Source of the DNA: Verrucomicrobiota bacterium | Lineage (GTDB): Bacteria; Verrucomicrobiota; Lentisphaeria; JABSQK01; JAJFLO01 | Direction of reading: 5' to 3' | Assembly (NCBI GenBank): GCA_021772635.1 | Contig: JAJFLP010000055.1 | Span: forward strand, 1-37,509 | DNA length: 37,509 bases | Shown here: piece by piece, positions 15,425 through 22,840 of the stretch | Layout: the number at the start of each line of letters is the position of its first letter | Numbering within the stretch: the first letter of the stretch is position 1 | The notes under the pieces: model-generated | The model's input: the letters and a program-made list of their open reading frames with translations, nothing else | Databases searched by the model: none | What the model was told of the DNA's origin: nothing | Translations under genes and position numbers: made by a program

Positions 15425-16047
15425 CTAAGTTTGCGATTGACCATCTTCGATAGGTTTATCATCGCCCTCGCTAGGCACAGCAGGCACAACGGTTTCATCT
15501 GCATCCCATTGCTTTATCAGCACATACAGGGTACAAGCTCCGATCAGCGTTCCGATTGGGAATGCTGCCAGCATACCGATCCCCATTACTATCCCGCCTA
15601 TCCTGCCGATTGTATTGCCGTCAATGATCAACTTTCCAATGCAATAGTAGAAAATTAGACCAAAAATAACAAACAAAAATACACACGTGACTAAGAGGGA
15701 ACCTGGGGCTGACAAAAACGCGCGGACTCCAGTAATCTTGCCACCTCTAAGGACCAAAATAACAAATGGCAATCCGATTAATCCTGCGCCGATGTACGCA
15801 AAGATTATGAAACCCTGGCCTAGCCTGATCTATGCACGAACTTTCTACTGCGAGCACGCATTGTACATGACCTAAATGACTTACAAAGAACCCAAGACTT
15901 TGAAATAGCTCGCTATTCCTTTAGCCTTGAAACCTTCGTAACTCATTGATCTCAAAAACACTGCGAACTCTCGTGACGAAATTCATGCATAGATCAGGCT
16001 AGTTTGACACGAGGGGACTTGATTGGCTTTGTCTCTTTTTCATTCAT
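15425..16047 (-). pseudogene. Small membrane protein gene split by a MITE
   Basis: The minus-strand frame downstream of the MITE encodes two or three hydrophobic helices (for example LVTCVFLFVIFGLIFYY) and an acidic tail. Removing the 175 bp MITE and one CTAG joins it in frame to an upstream ATG at 16047. The restored N-terminus is MNEKETKPIKSPRVK then LGQGFIIFAYIGAG, and 444 bp make exactly 147 codons plus stop. With the MITE in place a TAG inside the insertion end interrupts the frame. Any present product would have to start internally (TTG near 15772). The family is not recognised; its position suggests an inner-membrane protein. Confidence 0.85.
15824..15998. mobile_element. MITE 1, 175 bp, CTAG target duplication
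   Basis: Ends are CCTGATCTATGCACGAA and TTCATGCATAGATCAGG, complementary at 16 of 17 positions. It is flanked by CTAG on both sides (15820-15823 and 15999-16002). It has no coding capacity. The interrupted host gene confirms the exact borders. The transposase that moved it is not in this window. Confidence 0.92.
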
Positions 16048-16062
16048 AACAGCAAACCGAAT

Positions 16063-16156
16063 TATACCGAACGCCTTCGAGTTTTCGAAATATCGTTCGA
16101 TATCTCTTGCGTGGTCAGTTCGGAGTCGTCCAAAAATTGTACTGCTTGCAGTATAT
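16063..16156 (+). repeat. ACTGC dispersed element, reference copy
   Basis: TATACCGAACGCCTTCGAGT-TTTCGAAATATCGTTCGATA forms the hairpin. A spacer with GTCGTCCAAAAATTGT follows, then ACTGCTTGCAGTATA. The element ends two bases before the stop codon of the lipoprotein gene. Confidence 0.9.
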
Positions 16157-16157
16157 C

Positions 16158-16373
16158 TCAAAAATACGGCGGTTGATTCGACTCCGCGAACTCCACTGGT
16201 GACATCAATGCGGCCGGATCGCGGGTGAAAAGGTCGTATTCAATGGGGTGGGGGTATAGGGGATTGTGGTAGACTTTCGTTACGGTCGGCAACCCCTCGG
16301 ATTGAGGTATTGATGTGCAGCCGGTAAGTATGATCGAAAGCGTAAAGAGTGTGAGTACTTGCCATATGCTCAT
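16158..16373 (-). CDS. Small lipoprotein, 71 aa
   Basis: The start has AGGAG nine bases upstream. Residues 1-18 are a hydrophobic signal ending in the lipobox LTGC, so Cys19 should be lipidated by Lgt after LspA cleavage. The mature part (about 53 aa) is proline and tyrosine rich (HNPLYPHPIEYDLF) and not recognised. It lies 15 bp downstream of the TSP3-repeat gene and is the last gene of a three-gene unit with two exported proteins, so an envelope role alongside them is likely. Confidence 0.8.
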   Translation of the reverse strand: MSIWQVLTLFTLSIILTGCTSIPQSEGLPTVTKVYHNPLYPHPIEYDLFTRDPAALMSPVEFAESNQPPYF

Positions 16374-16388
16374 GCGCTCAATCTCCTA

Positions 16389-17048
16389 TCACGGTAACTG
16401 AATCTCAATGTCTGCATCAGCCGGAGCATACACCCAGAATCCTTTCAGTGGATCGAACTCGTCAACAACCTTAAGTTGTAACTCATCCCACCCCCAGACA
16501 ACACCCGTCTTGTTCCCTTTAAGTATCGAGGAAACGCTATTAATCGTCGGTATCCTTGCCAACGACATTAGGTTCCAGCCCTTGTTGAGTTTAAGGATGT
16601 ATCGCGATGGGTCCGTGTGATTCTGGAACTCCTGTAAGTTGCTGTAACCGTCTCCGTCCTTGTCCGTATTAGCGTCAGATAGTATGGGATTAAGCTGGTT
16701 GACTACCTCATACTGGTCAGTCAAGGTATCGGCGTCGGTGTCCGGATCATTATGGTTGGTTTGGTGGGTAAACAACTCTGCTGTGTCTGTTAAGCCGTCA
16801 TCATCATTGTCTATTTCTACGATGTTCGGGCTGGTGTCACTATCAGCGTCGAGATCGAAGGATGCCGTCGGAACTTGGAATAGATTGCGGCGGGTAGTTG
16901 TAGCGCTAAAACCGGAGGTGATGGATATGAAACTGACGGTGTTCTCGGATGAAACTTGACCGGATAGGGAGTTGTACGAGTCGGCGTCTGTCGTCACGGA
17001 GACAATTAACGTTGTAAGTATCAGCGATATGGCGATCTGATTTTTCAT
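16389..17048 (-). CDS. Exported protein with thrombospondin type 3 calcium repeats
   Basis: 219 aa. The N-terminal 22 or so residues form a Sec signal. Residues about 64-145 hold aspartate-rich TSP3-like repeats (DLDADSDTSPN, DNDDDGLTD, DPDTDADTLTD, DKDGDGYSNLQEF) that bind calcium in known relatives. The end (LNKGWNLMSLARIP ... VWGWDELQLKVVDEFDP..GFWVY) is a small beta domain found at the C-terminus of many exported proteins. Its ATG overlaps the stop of the 1159-aa gene by one base (TAATG), so the two are translationally coupled and probably act together outside the cell. Confidence 0.88.
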   Translation of the reverse strand: MKNQIAISLILTTLIVSVTTDADSYNSLSGQVSSENTVSFISITSGFSATTTRRNLFQVPTASFDLDADSDTSPNIVEIDNDDDGLTDTAELFTHQTNHNDPDTDADTLTDQYEVVNQLNPILSDANTDKDGDGYSNLQEFQNHTDPSRYILKLNKGWNLMSLARIPTINSVSSILKGNKTGVVWGWDELQLKVVDEFDPLKGFWVYAPADADIEIQLP

Positions 17049-20000
17049 TACTGTTTTAGATATAGAAAGTATTCTTTAACATCGTTTGCTGGATTGTAAA
17101 TAGCGCCGTTAGCAAGCGTCGTATTACTCCCAGATTCCCCCCAGCTACCCCATGCCTCTGGACCAAGTCCTCCCCAAACAATCATTTTAGTGCCTGTCCA
17201 TATTGCCGTATGGAATGCTCGCGGTTGAGGCGCGTCTACTGATGCTGTTTCCTCCCACAAATCGGTCACGGGGTCATATATCCCACCAGTATTAAACGAC
17301 GGACCATTCCTGCCTCCCCAAATAATCACTTTCGACCCTGTCCATACTCCCGTGTGACTCTCCCTTGGTTCCGGCGCGTATATTAAAGATGTTGGTGTCC
17401 AAGTACTTGTTTGAGGGGTAAAAATGCCCCCGCTGTGAAATGTATCATTGCCGTCAAGTCCACCAAAGACAATCATTTTTTCACCAGTCCAAACAACTGA
17501 ATGTTCACCTCGTCCGTCAGGTGCATCAGATGTAGAAAAAGTTGCCCATGAATTGGCTGTTGGATCATAGGAATGAATATCGTTTTGTCGAACGTCAGAG
17601 CTATCACTACCACCCCAGATAATCATCTTTTCGCCAGTCCAGATTGCCGTGTGAAAACTGCGTGCCGATGGTTCCCCGCTTAATTGAATATTTCCAGTCC
17701 ATGAGTCTTGATGAGGATCATAAATAGCCAAAGCGCTACGTTTAACGCCAACATGGCTTTCTCCTCCGAATACGATCATTTTATCACCCGTCCATATTGC
17801 CGTATGGCGGTAACGTCCGTCGGGTGCGCTGGTTCCCGTCATCGATACCCAGGTATCCGTTGACGGATCGTATCGGCCACCCGTATTAACGCTTACACCA
17901 GATCCATCTAATCCAGCCCAGATAAGCATTTCCGAGCCCGTCCATACTGCGGTATGGTCGGCTCGGGCGCTAGGAGCATCTGTAGTCGAAATCGGACTCC
18001 AGGTATTATCCGTAGGATTATAAACCGCTCCAGTATTTAGCTTTGCACCACTCGTGTCCGCACCTCCCCATATCAATACTTTGTCACCGGTCCAAATCAT
18101 GGCATGTCTATTGCGAACTGATGGCGCATTAGTTTCGCTCATAGATTCCCAGGCATCGCTTGGGTTTACCTCTACCTTTGACAACACGCTGTAACCATTG
18201 GCGAGCAGTGTCGCATCGTTGTCTAGTCGGGAATAAACAATTCCACCGACCGGAACTCCACTTAACGAGGGGGCCATCTTGTCGGTAGTAATAGAGTCGT
18301 CCGCAATCTTAGCAGTGGTTACCGCACTGGCCGCTAGTTTATCGGTGGTCACATTCGCATCAGCAATCTTCGCAGTCGTAACCGAATCCGATGCCAGTTT
18401 ATCTTCAGTTACGTTTGCATCAGAGATTTTGACGGTCGTAACGGCATTTGACGAAAGTTTCGCGTTGGTCACGTTTGCATCAGCAATCTTTGCAGTAGTA
18501 ACAGCACTAGCTGCCAGTTTATCAGTGGTGACGTTTGCGTTTGCAATTTTAATCGTCGTTACGGCATCAGTAGCCAGTTTTGCCTCAGTTACATTCGCGT
18601 CTGAAATCTTAACAGTCGTAACCGCATCTGATGCTATTTTAGCCTCCGTCACAGCCCCGGAATCTATCTTATCAGTTGTTACAGCGGCATCCGCGATCTG
18701 TGCCGTATCTACAGCATCCGTGGCTATTTTGGGATTGGTTACTGCATCGGTCTCAATCTCTGAGGTTGCTATCGAAAGATTAACCACATTAGCGCCATCC
18801 CCATCAAAAGCCGTCGCCTTAACTGTCCCGTTAACCTCAACTCTTTCTGTCGGTTCATCGACACCAACACCAATATTGCCAGATACTTCCAGACCATTAA
18901 ACTCTTTCCCGTAGCGTATAAGCGTATTAGTTCCGGAATCGTCTATTCGACTAGCATCGATGTTCGTTACCAGTTCAACATTCTTGGACATAGCATTGAT
19001 GAGAATATCGTCGGTCGGGGTAACGGTTCCCTGCTTTACACGCGGGTTCGTTATGATAACGTTTTCAGCGCCCTCAACCACAAAATGGTAAGATCCGGTG
19101 GCCGGTACGTCTCGCGAATATGGCGAGATTAGATTGATATATTTCCCGCCGTCAATCTTGTAGGCGATCCCGTTAAAATCAGTACTCCGGTTCAGCTGGC
19201 TTTCGGCTCCCGGAGATACCAGGGTGATGTTAAACGACGACTTAATGTTGTAACCGATTCCCGCCGTTTCGACAGCAGTGTTCTGGAACGTGGAGTAACT
19301 AGTGCTGGTCAGTTGGATGCCTGACTGAACTACGGTAGATACAAATACGGAGTCGAAATTTATGCTGGTACCGCCCTTTATGTTAATACCGTGAACGGCG
19401 CATAGGACCACGCGGACATTCCTAAACGATGACATGATGGGCACGTCAATGGAGATACCTGTCGCAGCGATATTGTGCACTAGAATATTCTCGAATATTA
19501 ACCCGTTTATATTTCCGCCACCCGTTAACTCCAAGTCTATTCCGCCACCTGTCGGTTCATCGATTCCCGGCCCTAAAAAGGTGAGATTTTTTAACTGCAG
19601 GAGATTGATGTCAGCGCCTATTAAGTGCTTTGAGGTATTACCGCTTGGCAGAAAGATTTGCGTTGGCCCGGAGTCCAGGCTTGACTCTCCTCTACCAGAC
19701 CCAATAATTGAGACAGAGTCGGATGTGATCTCAAAAACCGCATCTGATCCAGAGAACGTGTAGGTCGCACCGGCCAAGAGGATGGTGACTGGTTTATTCA
19801 CGATAATTTTAGTCGATATTGCTTGTGCCCCCGTTAAACCAAGCGCACTGATTACAGCCCCGTTTGGCGCGGCGGTGATGGCAGCTGAAATCTTTGCTCC
19901 CACATCGGCTCCGTCGAATGCGCGAACATCCAATACCGGTCCTGCCGTAACTATATCGCCTGCGTTGATAGCACCGGTGACCGTTAATGCTCCCAAATCA

Positions 20001-20527
20001 CCAACGCCCGTTATACTTGAGAAGTCTCCCGGGGCCAAATCGGAATTAACAATAGTCCCATCGGTTAGATCTTCACTTTGGATGCTTTCGTTGGCCACCT
20101 GTTCAGATCCAATAACACCGTCGTCGACTGCCGCGGCTTTTTCAGAACGTTGGGAGTATAAGGCGTAGGGAACGGCAATCGTTCGTATCCGTGGCGTCTG
20201 CTCGGCATCCGTCCCGACCTTTACACCCAGCCATAATTCAGCGGCAGAGAATAAACCACCCTGGAACGTGGTAACGGATCCTAATTGTACGACATATAGC
20301 CCGTCAACTACTTGAACTGTTTGAGTTTCGCGCCAGACGAAAGCTGATTCATCAGAATCACTTGCGGGATACAATGAGAACCGAATAGAACGTTCGCCTG
20401 AGATGGGATCACCGTTGGCCTCATTCAGTGATGCCTGGAAATTAACGAGATTCGGGACTTGGGAGAATACGGGTGTGGTTGTAGAGAGAATAAGGAAAGA
20501 TAGTAATGCGGCGAAAACTCGTAACAT
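17048..20527 (-). CDS. Large exported protein: beta-helix, decapeptide stalk, Kelch propeller
   Basis: 1159 aa with GGAGG five bases before the ATG. Signal peptide 1-22. N-terminal domain 23-150 (VNFQASLNEANG, VPYALYSQ) is common in exported proteins of this kind. Residues about 200-520 look like a pectate-lyase/parallel beta-helix fold (ADVGAKISAAI then short hydrophobic-glycine turns). Residues about 585-750 are some 17 decapeptide repeats of the form DAVTTAKIAD/ANVTTDKLAA. The end (about 790-1142) has seven Kelch-type repeats, each with RxxHTAxWTGxKMIxWGG and YDPxxxxW, enough for one seven-bladed propeller. This is a surface fibre-like layout with a binding or enzymatic head. It starts an operon with the TSP3 protein and the lipoprotein. 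Confidence 0.92.
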   Translation of the reverse strand: MLRVFAALLSFLILSTTTPVFSQVPNLVNFQASLNEANGDPISGERSIRFSLYPASDSDESAFVWRETQTVQVVDGLYVVQLGSVTTFQGGLFSAAELWLGVKVGTDAEQTPRIRTIAVPYALYSQRSEKAAAVDDGVIGSEQVANESIQSEDLTDGTIVNSDLAPGDFSSITGVGDLGALTVTGAINAGDIVTAGPVLDVRAFDGADVGAKISAAITAAPNGAVISALGLTGAQAISTKIIVNKPVTILLAGATYTFSGSDAVFEITSDSVSIIGSGRGESSLDSGPTQIFLPSGNTSKHLIGADINLLQLKNLTFLGPGIDEPTGGGIDLELTGGGNINGLIFENILVHNIAATGISIDVPIMSSFRNVRVVLCAVHGINIKGGTSINFDSVFVSTVVQSGIQLTSTSYSTFQNTAVETAGIGYNIKSSFNITLVSPGAESQLNRSTDFNGIAYKIDGGKYINLISPYSRDVPATGSYHFVVEGAENVIITNPRVKQGTVTPTDDILINAMSKNVELVTNIDASRIDDSGTNTLIRYGKEFNGLEVSGNIGVGVDEPTERVEVNGTVKATAFDGDGANVVNLSIATSEIETDAVTNPKIATDAVDTAQIADAAVTTDKIDSGAVTEAKIASDAVTTVKISDANVTEAKLATDAVTTIKIANANVTTDKLAASAVTTAKIADANVTNAKLSSNAVTTVKISDANVTEDKLASDSVTTAKIADANVTTDKLAASAVTTAKIADDSITTDKMAPSLSGVPVGGIVYSRLDNDATLLANGYSVLSKVEVNPSDAWESMSETNAPSVRNRHAMIWTGDKVLIWGGADTSGAKLNTGAVYNPTDNTWSPISTTDAPSARADHTAVWTGSEMLIWAGLDGSGVSVNTGGRYDPSTDTWVSMTGTSAPDGRYRHTAIWTGDKMIVFGGESHVGVKRSALAIYDPHQDSWTGNIQLSGEPSARSFHTAIWTGEKMIIWGGSDSSDVRQNDIHSYDPTANSWATFSTSDAPDGRGEHSVVWTGEKMIVFGGLDGNDTFHSGGIFTPQTSTWTPTSLIYAPEPRESHTGVWTGSKVIIWGGRNGPSFNTGGIYDPVTDLWEETASVDAPQPRAFHTAIWTGTKMIVWGGLGPEAWGSWGESGSNTTLANGAIYNPANDVKEYFLYLKQ
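18265..18770 (-). repeat. 30 bp coding tandem repeat (decapeptide stalk)
   Basis: About 17 units of 30 bp encode [DSA]AVTTxK[IL]xx. Units alternate in type, giving a 60 bp super-period. Codons vary between units, so it is not a fresh expansion. Confidence 0.9.
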
Positions 20528-20576
20528 AGGTGCCTCCTCTGCATGTGATATAGAATCACTACGCGCGTTTCACTAG

Positions 20577-20750
20577 CCTGATTAATTCACGCGATTCGTC
20601 GCGAGAGAACTTAACTCGTTCATAATAAGACGATTGGAGAAGGCTCCACGGTGAAAGTGAATTTCCATTCACTAAGATGTGAAGTCAAGCCAATCGTCTT
20701 ATTTGAGCAGAGATGAGGGCTCGCAGCAGAATACTGGTGATTTATTCAGG
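20577..20750. mobile_element. MITE 2, 174 bp, CTAG target duplication
   Basis: Ends CCTGATTAATTCAC and GTGATTTATTCAGG are inverted repeats with two mismatches, flanked by CTAG at 20573-20576 and 20751-20754. An inner inverted repeat (AATAAGACGATTGG/CCAATCGTCTTATT) folds the core into a long hairpin. It is 46 bp upstream of the ATG of the large Kelch protein. Same end motif, target and size as MITE 1, with an unrelated interior. Confidence 0.88.
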
Positions 20751-20762
20751 CTAGATTAGCAT

Positions 20763-20778
20763 AACCTCTATAGAGGTT
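20763..20778. repeat. Perfect 16 bp palindrome
   Basis: AACCTCTATAGAGGTT is fully self-complementary. It lies in the 640 bp region between two outward-reading exported-protein genes and could be an operator, but there is no other evidence. The rest of 20779-21039 shows no gene. Confidence 0.5.
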
Positions 20779-21039
20779 TATATCCAGTAAATATTATGAA
20801 CCTTCAGTGGTACGCCGGAGTTGCGACATAGCACCGCCCGTAGTTCAATAAACTGAACAGTATTCGTTGCTTGAGTTTGGCGTCACGACTTGAGTGTAAC
20901 GGAAACTGAACGGTACCATTTCTTCTCGACTAATATTTTCATTGCGCGATAGCGGATGCAACGCATTTAGCGACAACGCACTTGTCCAGATTTCTGTACA
21001 ATTCATCTCTCCGTAAGCGCCACTTTTCTCCTAGATTCA

Positions 21040-21151
21040 TTTCAGTTCGATACATCTCAAATCTGCTAATTCACCTAACCCCCTCGTTAAGAACAACCTT
21101 TATTAATAACTCTCCGACTGGCACGAAAAATTCTACTGCTTGCAGTATCAA
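21040..21151 (+). repeat. ACTGC dispersed element, degenerate
   Basis: The right end AAAAATTCTACTGCTTGCAG-TATC matches the family. The hairpin half is recognisable only as CAGTTCGATACATCTC. The palindrome lies 28 bp before the ATG of the DUF928 gene. Confidence 0.55.
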
Positions 21152-21171
21152 CATTAAGCTTAGGTGGATTT

Positions 21172-21957
21172 ATGTGTCAGTTAGCCAGGATACCGAGGAT
21201 AAGGAGTGCGATTCACACCGGCATATTAGCTGGAATTCTGATTTTATCCGTTCAAACTCCGGTTGCCGACGAAAATCGGAATCGTCAAGGTGCCAATAAG
21301 GATACCCGCCCTCCACCGTCCCCAATGGTATATCGCCCGCCGTTTCGAGGGGCGCCATCGAACCGGGTGCTGGGCGGTACCCGCAATGCAGGGACTCGTT
21401 CCACTGTCCTTTCCGTAATATCTCCGGAGCATACGGGGCTATCCGGCAGCCCTCAGCCGAATCTCTATTTTTTTGTATCCGATGATGTCGACGATGACGT
21501 CCAAATCGCGCTGACACGGAGGAATGCGATCGAACCGATAATCGACAGAACGATCTCCGGAGGGATAGCTGCCGGAATTCATTTGGTAAGCTTGGCCAGC
21601 ATGGGGGTTAGCTTGAATATCGGTCAGGAGTATCGGTTTTCAGTGGCGATCATACACGATAGCGCGAACCGCTCGAAGGACACGGTATCCAGTGGATTCA
21701 TTGCCCGGGCACAGGATCTATCGAGTTTAGAGGGGAAAATAGAATCTGATGATGACAGGGACCTGGCTCATGTATATGCGGAGAATGGATTATGGTATGA
21801 CGCGTTCGCTGCGGTTAGTCGTGCAGACTTTGCTGATGGCGCCGACGAGAGTTACCACCAAGTACGCGCTGACCTCTTGAAGCAGGTCGGATTGGGTCAC
21901 GTCGCGAGCCATGACCTTTTCATCGTGAGATCATTGAATGTGGGGAGAAATGACTGA
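21172..21957 (+). CDS. DUF928 family exported protein
   Basis: 261 aa. A signal-like hydrophobic segment (IHTGILAGILILSVQTPVA, about 14-32) is followed by a low-complexity PPPSP region. The DUF928 core runs from PNLYFFVSDD (about 95-104) through GIAAGIHLVSL, LNIGQEYRFSVAI and AHVYAENGLWYDAFAAV to the closing VGLGHVA. DUF928 proteins are periplasmic or exported and, in cyanobacteria and sulfur bacteria, often neighbour haemagglutinin-type TPS exoproteins and CHAT proteins. Here a TPS exoprotein lies about 0.9 kb away on the opposite strand, with a GxxExxY cassette between. Function is unknown. Confidence 0.82.
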   Translation: MCQLARIPRIRSAIHTGILAGILILSVQTPVADENRNRQGANKDTRPPPSPMVYRPPFRGAPSNRVLGGTRNAGTRSTVLSVISPEHTGLSGSPQPNLYFFVSDDVDDDVQIALTRRNAIEPIIDRTISGGIAAGIHLVSLASMGVSLNIGQEYRFSVAIIHDSANRSKDTVSSGFIARAQDLSSLEGKIESDDDRDLAHVYAENGLWYDAFAAVSRADFADGADESYHQVRADLLKQVGLGHVASHDLFIVRSLNVGRND

Positions 21958-21990
21958 TTTCCGCGCTTTCGTCGCAGTCGTTAATATTAT

Positions 21991-22041
21991 TTACCACAGA
22001 GACACGGAGACACGGAGAAAAGAAGGAGTGGAGATTTTTTT
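21991..22041 (+). repeat. Left inverted repeat of the GxxExxY cassette
   Basis: TTACCACAGAGACACGGAGA onward to GGAGTGGAGATTTTTT is the inverted counterpart of 22761-22804. Such ACCACAGAG..CACGGAG sequences often flank GxxExxY genes in my recollection. Confidence 0.85.
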
Positions 22042-22067
22042 AGTCGCTGTCACAGCGACTAAAAAAA
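22035..22067. terminator. Bidirectional hairpin, left end of cassette
   Basis: T7-AGTCGCTG-TCA-CAGCGACT-A7: an 8 bp GC-containing stem extended by T/A runs on both sides. It can stop transcription in either direction, at the cassette edge just after the DUF928 gene. Confidence 0.75.
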
Positions 22068-22101
22068 TAAACTCTTACTTGAGATGATAGCCTAAAAAGA
22101 G

Positions 22102-22186
22102 ATACGTAAACTGCAGGCAGTTGAATTTTTGGATGTCTTTAGATTAATCATTCAAGGGATTCCGAACGATAATTTTTAACCGGTAT
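22102..22186 (-). repeat. ACTGC dispersed element inside the cassette
   Basis: On the minus strand: ATACCGGTTAAAAATTATCG-TTCGGAATC, a spacer, CCAAAAATTCA, then ACTGCCTGCAGT. The palindrome differs by one base from the consensus. It sits between the left cassette hairpin and the GxxExxY gene, so the element was acquired by the cassette. Confidence 0.8.
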
Positions 22187-22319
22187 TCTGCTGGCCAGAA
22201 GAACGCCTGGTCGAAAAACTGAGTGCGTGGGGTATAGTTCGAGGGTAGTTGGAGGAAAGGGGACTTTTCGCTAACTTCACTGATGACGTTTGTGGGTAGT
22301 CGGCAGGAGTCCGGTTCAC

Positions 22320-22691
22320 ATGCTTGAAGAGCAACTTACTGGGAATTTCATTGGTGCAGCAATCGAGGTCCATAGAGCTTGGGGGCCCGGATTGTACGAG
22401 GAAATTTATGAGAGAAGCCTCTGTCATGAGTTGAATTTACGGAGAATTTCGTATGTATGCCAGCAAAAGGTGCCTCTCATTTATAAGGGTCAAAAAATCG
22501 GTGACGATCTGCGACTTGACCTTCTCGTCGAACAAAAATTGGTAGTTGAATTAAAGGCGGTGGTGGAGCTGAATCCTATACATGAATCACAAGTATTGAC
22601 TTATATGAAACTCACGAAGTGCAAGATAGGACTTTTGATCAATTTCAACGTGTCGGTTCTGAAGAATGGGATAAGAAGATTTGTACTGTAG
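22320..22691 (+). CDS. GxxExxY family protein (PD-(D/E)XK-like)
   Basis: The ATG at 22320 has AGGAG ten bases upstream and gives 123 aa, the standard family length. The signature GPGLYEEIYE (G-x-x-E-x-x-Y, about 22-31) is followed by LCHELNLRRI, QQKVPLIYKGQKI, LRLDLLVEQKLVVELKAV (the D..ExK nuclease-like centre, about 61-78), HESQVLTYMKL and GLLINFNV...GI.RFVL. The family has a restriction-endonuclease-like fold, but its role is unproven. It is the only gene between the inverted repeats 21991-22041 and 22761-22804, which suggests a small mobile cassette. Confidence 0.93.
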   Translation: MLEEQLTGNFIGAAIEVHRAWGPGLYEEIYERSLCHELNLRRISYVCQQKVPLIYKGQKIGDDLRLDLLVEQKLVVELKAVVELNPIHESQVLTYMKLTKCKIGLLINFNVSVLKNGIRRFVL

Positions 22692-22734
22692 TTTGTAATT
22701 TATGGTTCTCTATAATGCTCGATAATAAAGTCAT

Positions 22735-22767
22735 TTTTTAGTTTGGCAATACGCCAAACTAAAAAAT
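22735..22767. terminator. Bidirectional hairpin, right end of cassette
   Basis: T6-AGTTTGGC-AATAC-GCCAAACT-A6. It has the same design as the left hairpin but a different stem sequence. It lies 44 bp after the GxxExxY stop. Confidence 0.8.
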
Positions 22768-22804
22768 CTCCAACTCCATTTTCTCTCCGTGCCTCTGTGG
22801 TAAA
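22761..22804 (-). repeat. Right inverted repeat of the GxxExxY cassette
   Basis: AAAAAATCTCCAACTCCATTTTCTCTCCGTGCCTCTGTGGTAA is listed here by its ends only: AAAAAATCTCC and CCTCTGTGGTAA. It mirrors the left arm. Confidence 0.8.
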
Positions 22805-22840
22805 GTCCTTATTAGCAGGACCAGACAACACGGATCGCTG

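Noticed and set aside
18279-18914. Long plus-strand frame of 211 codons opposite the Kelch protein
   Set aside because: It is antisense to the decapeptide repeat. The repeat's codon bias keeps the opposite frame open. No ribosome site and low-complexity product.
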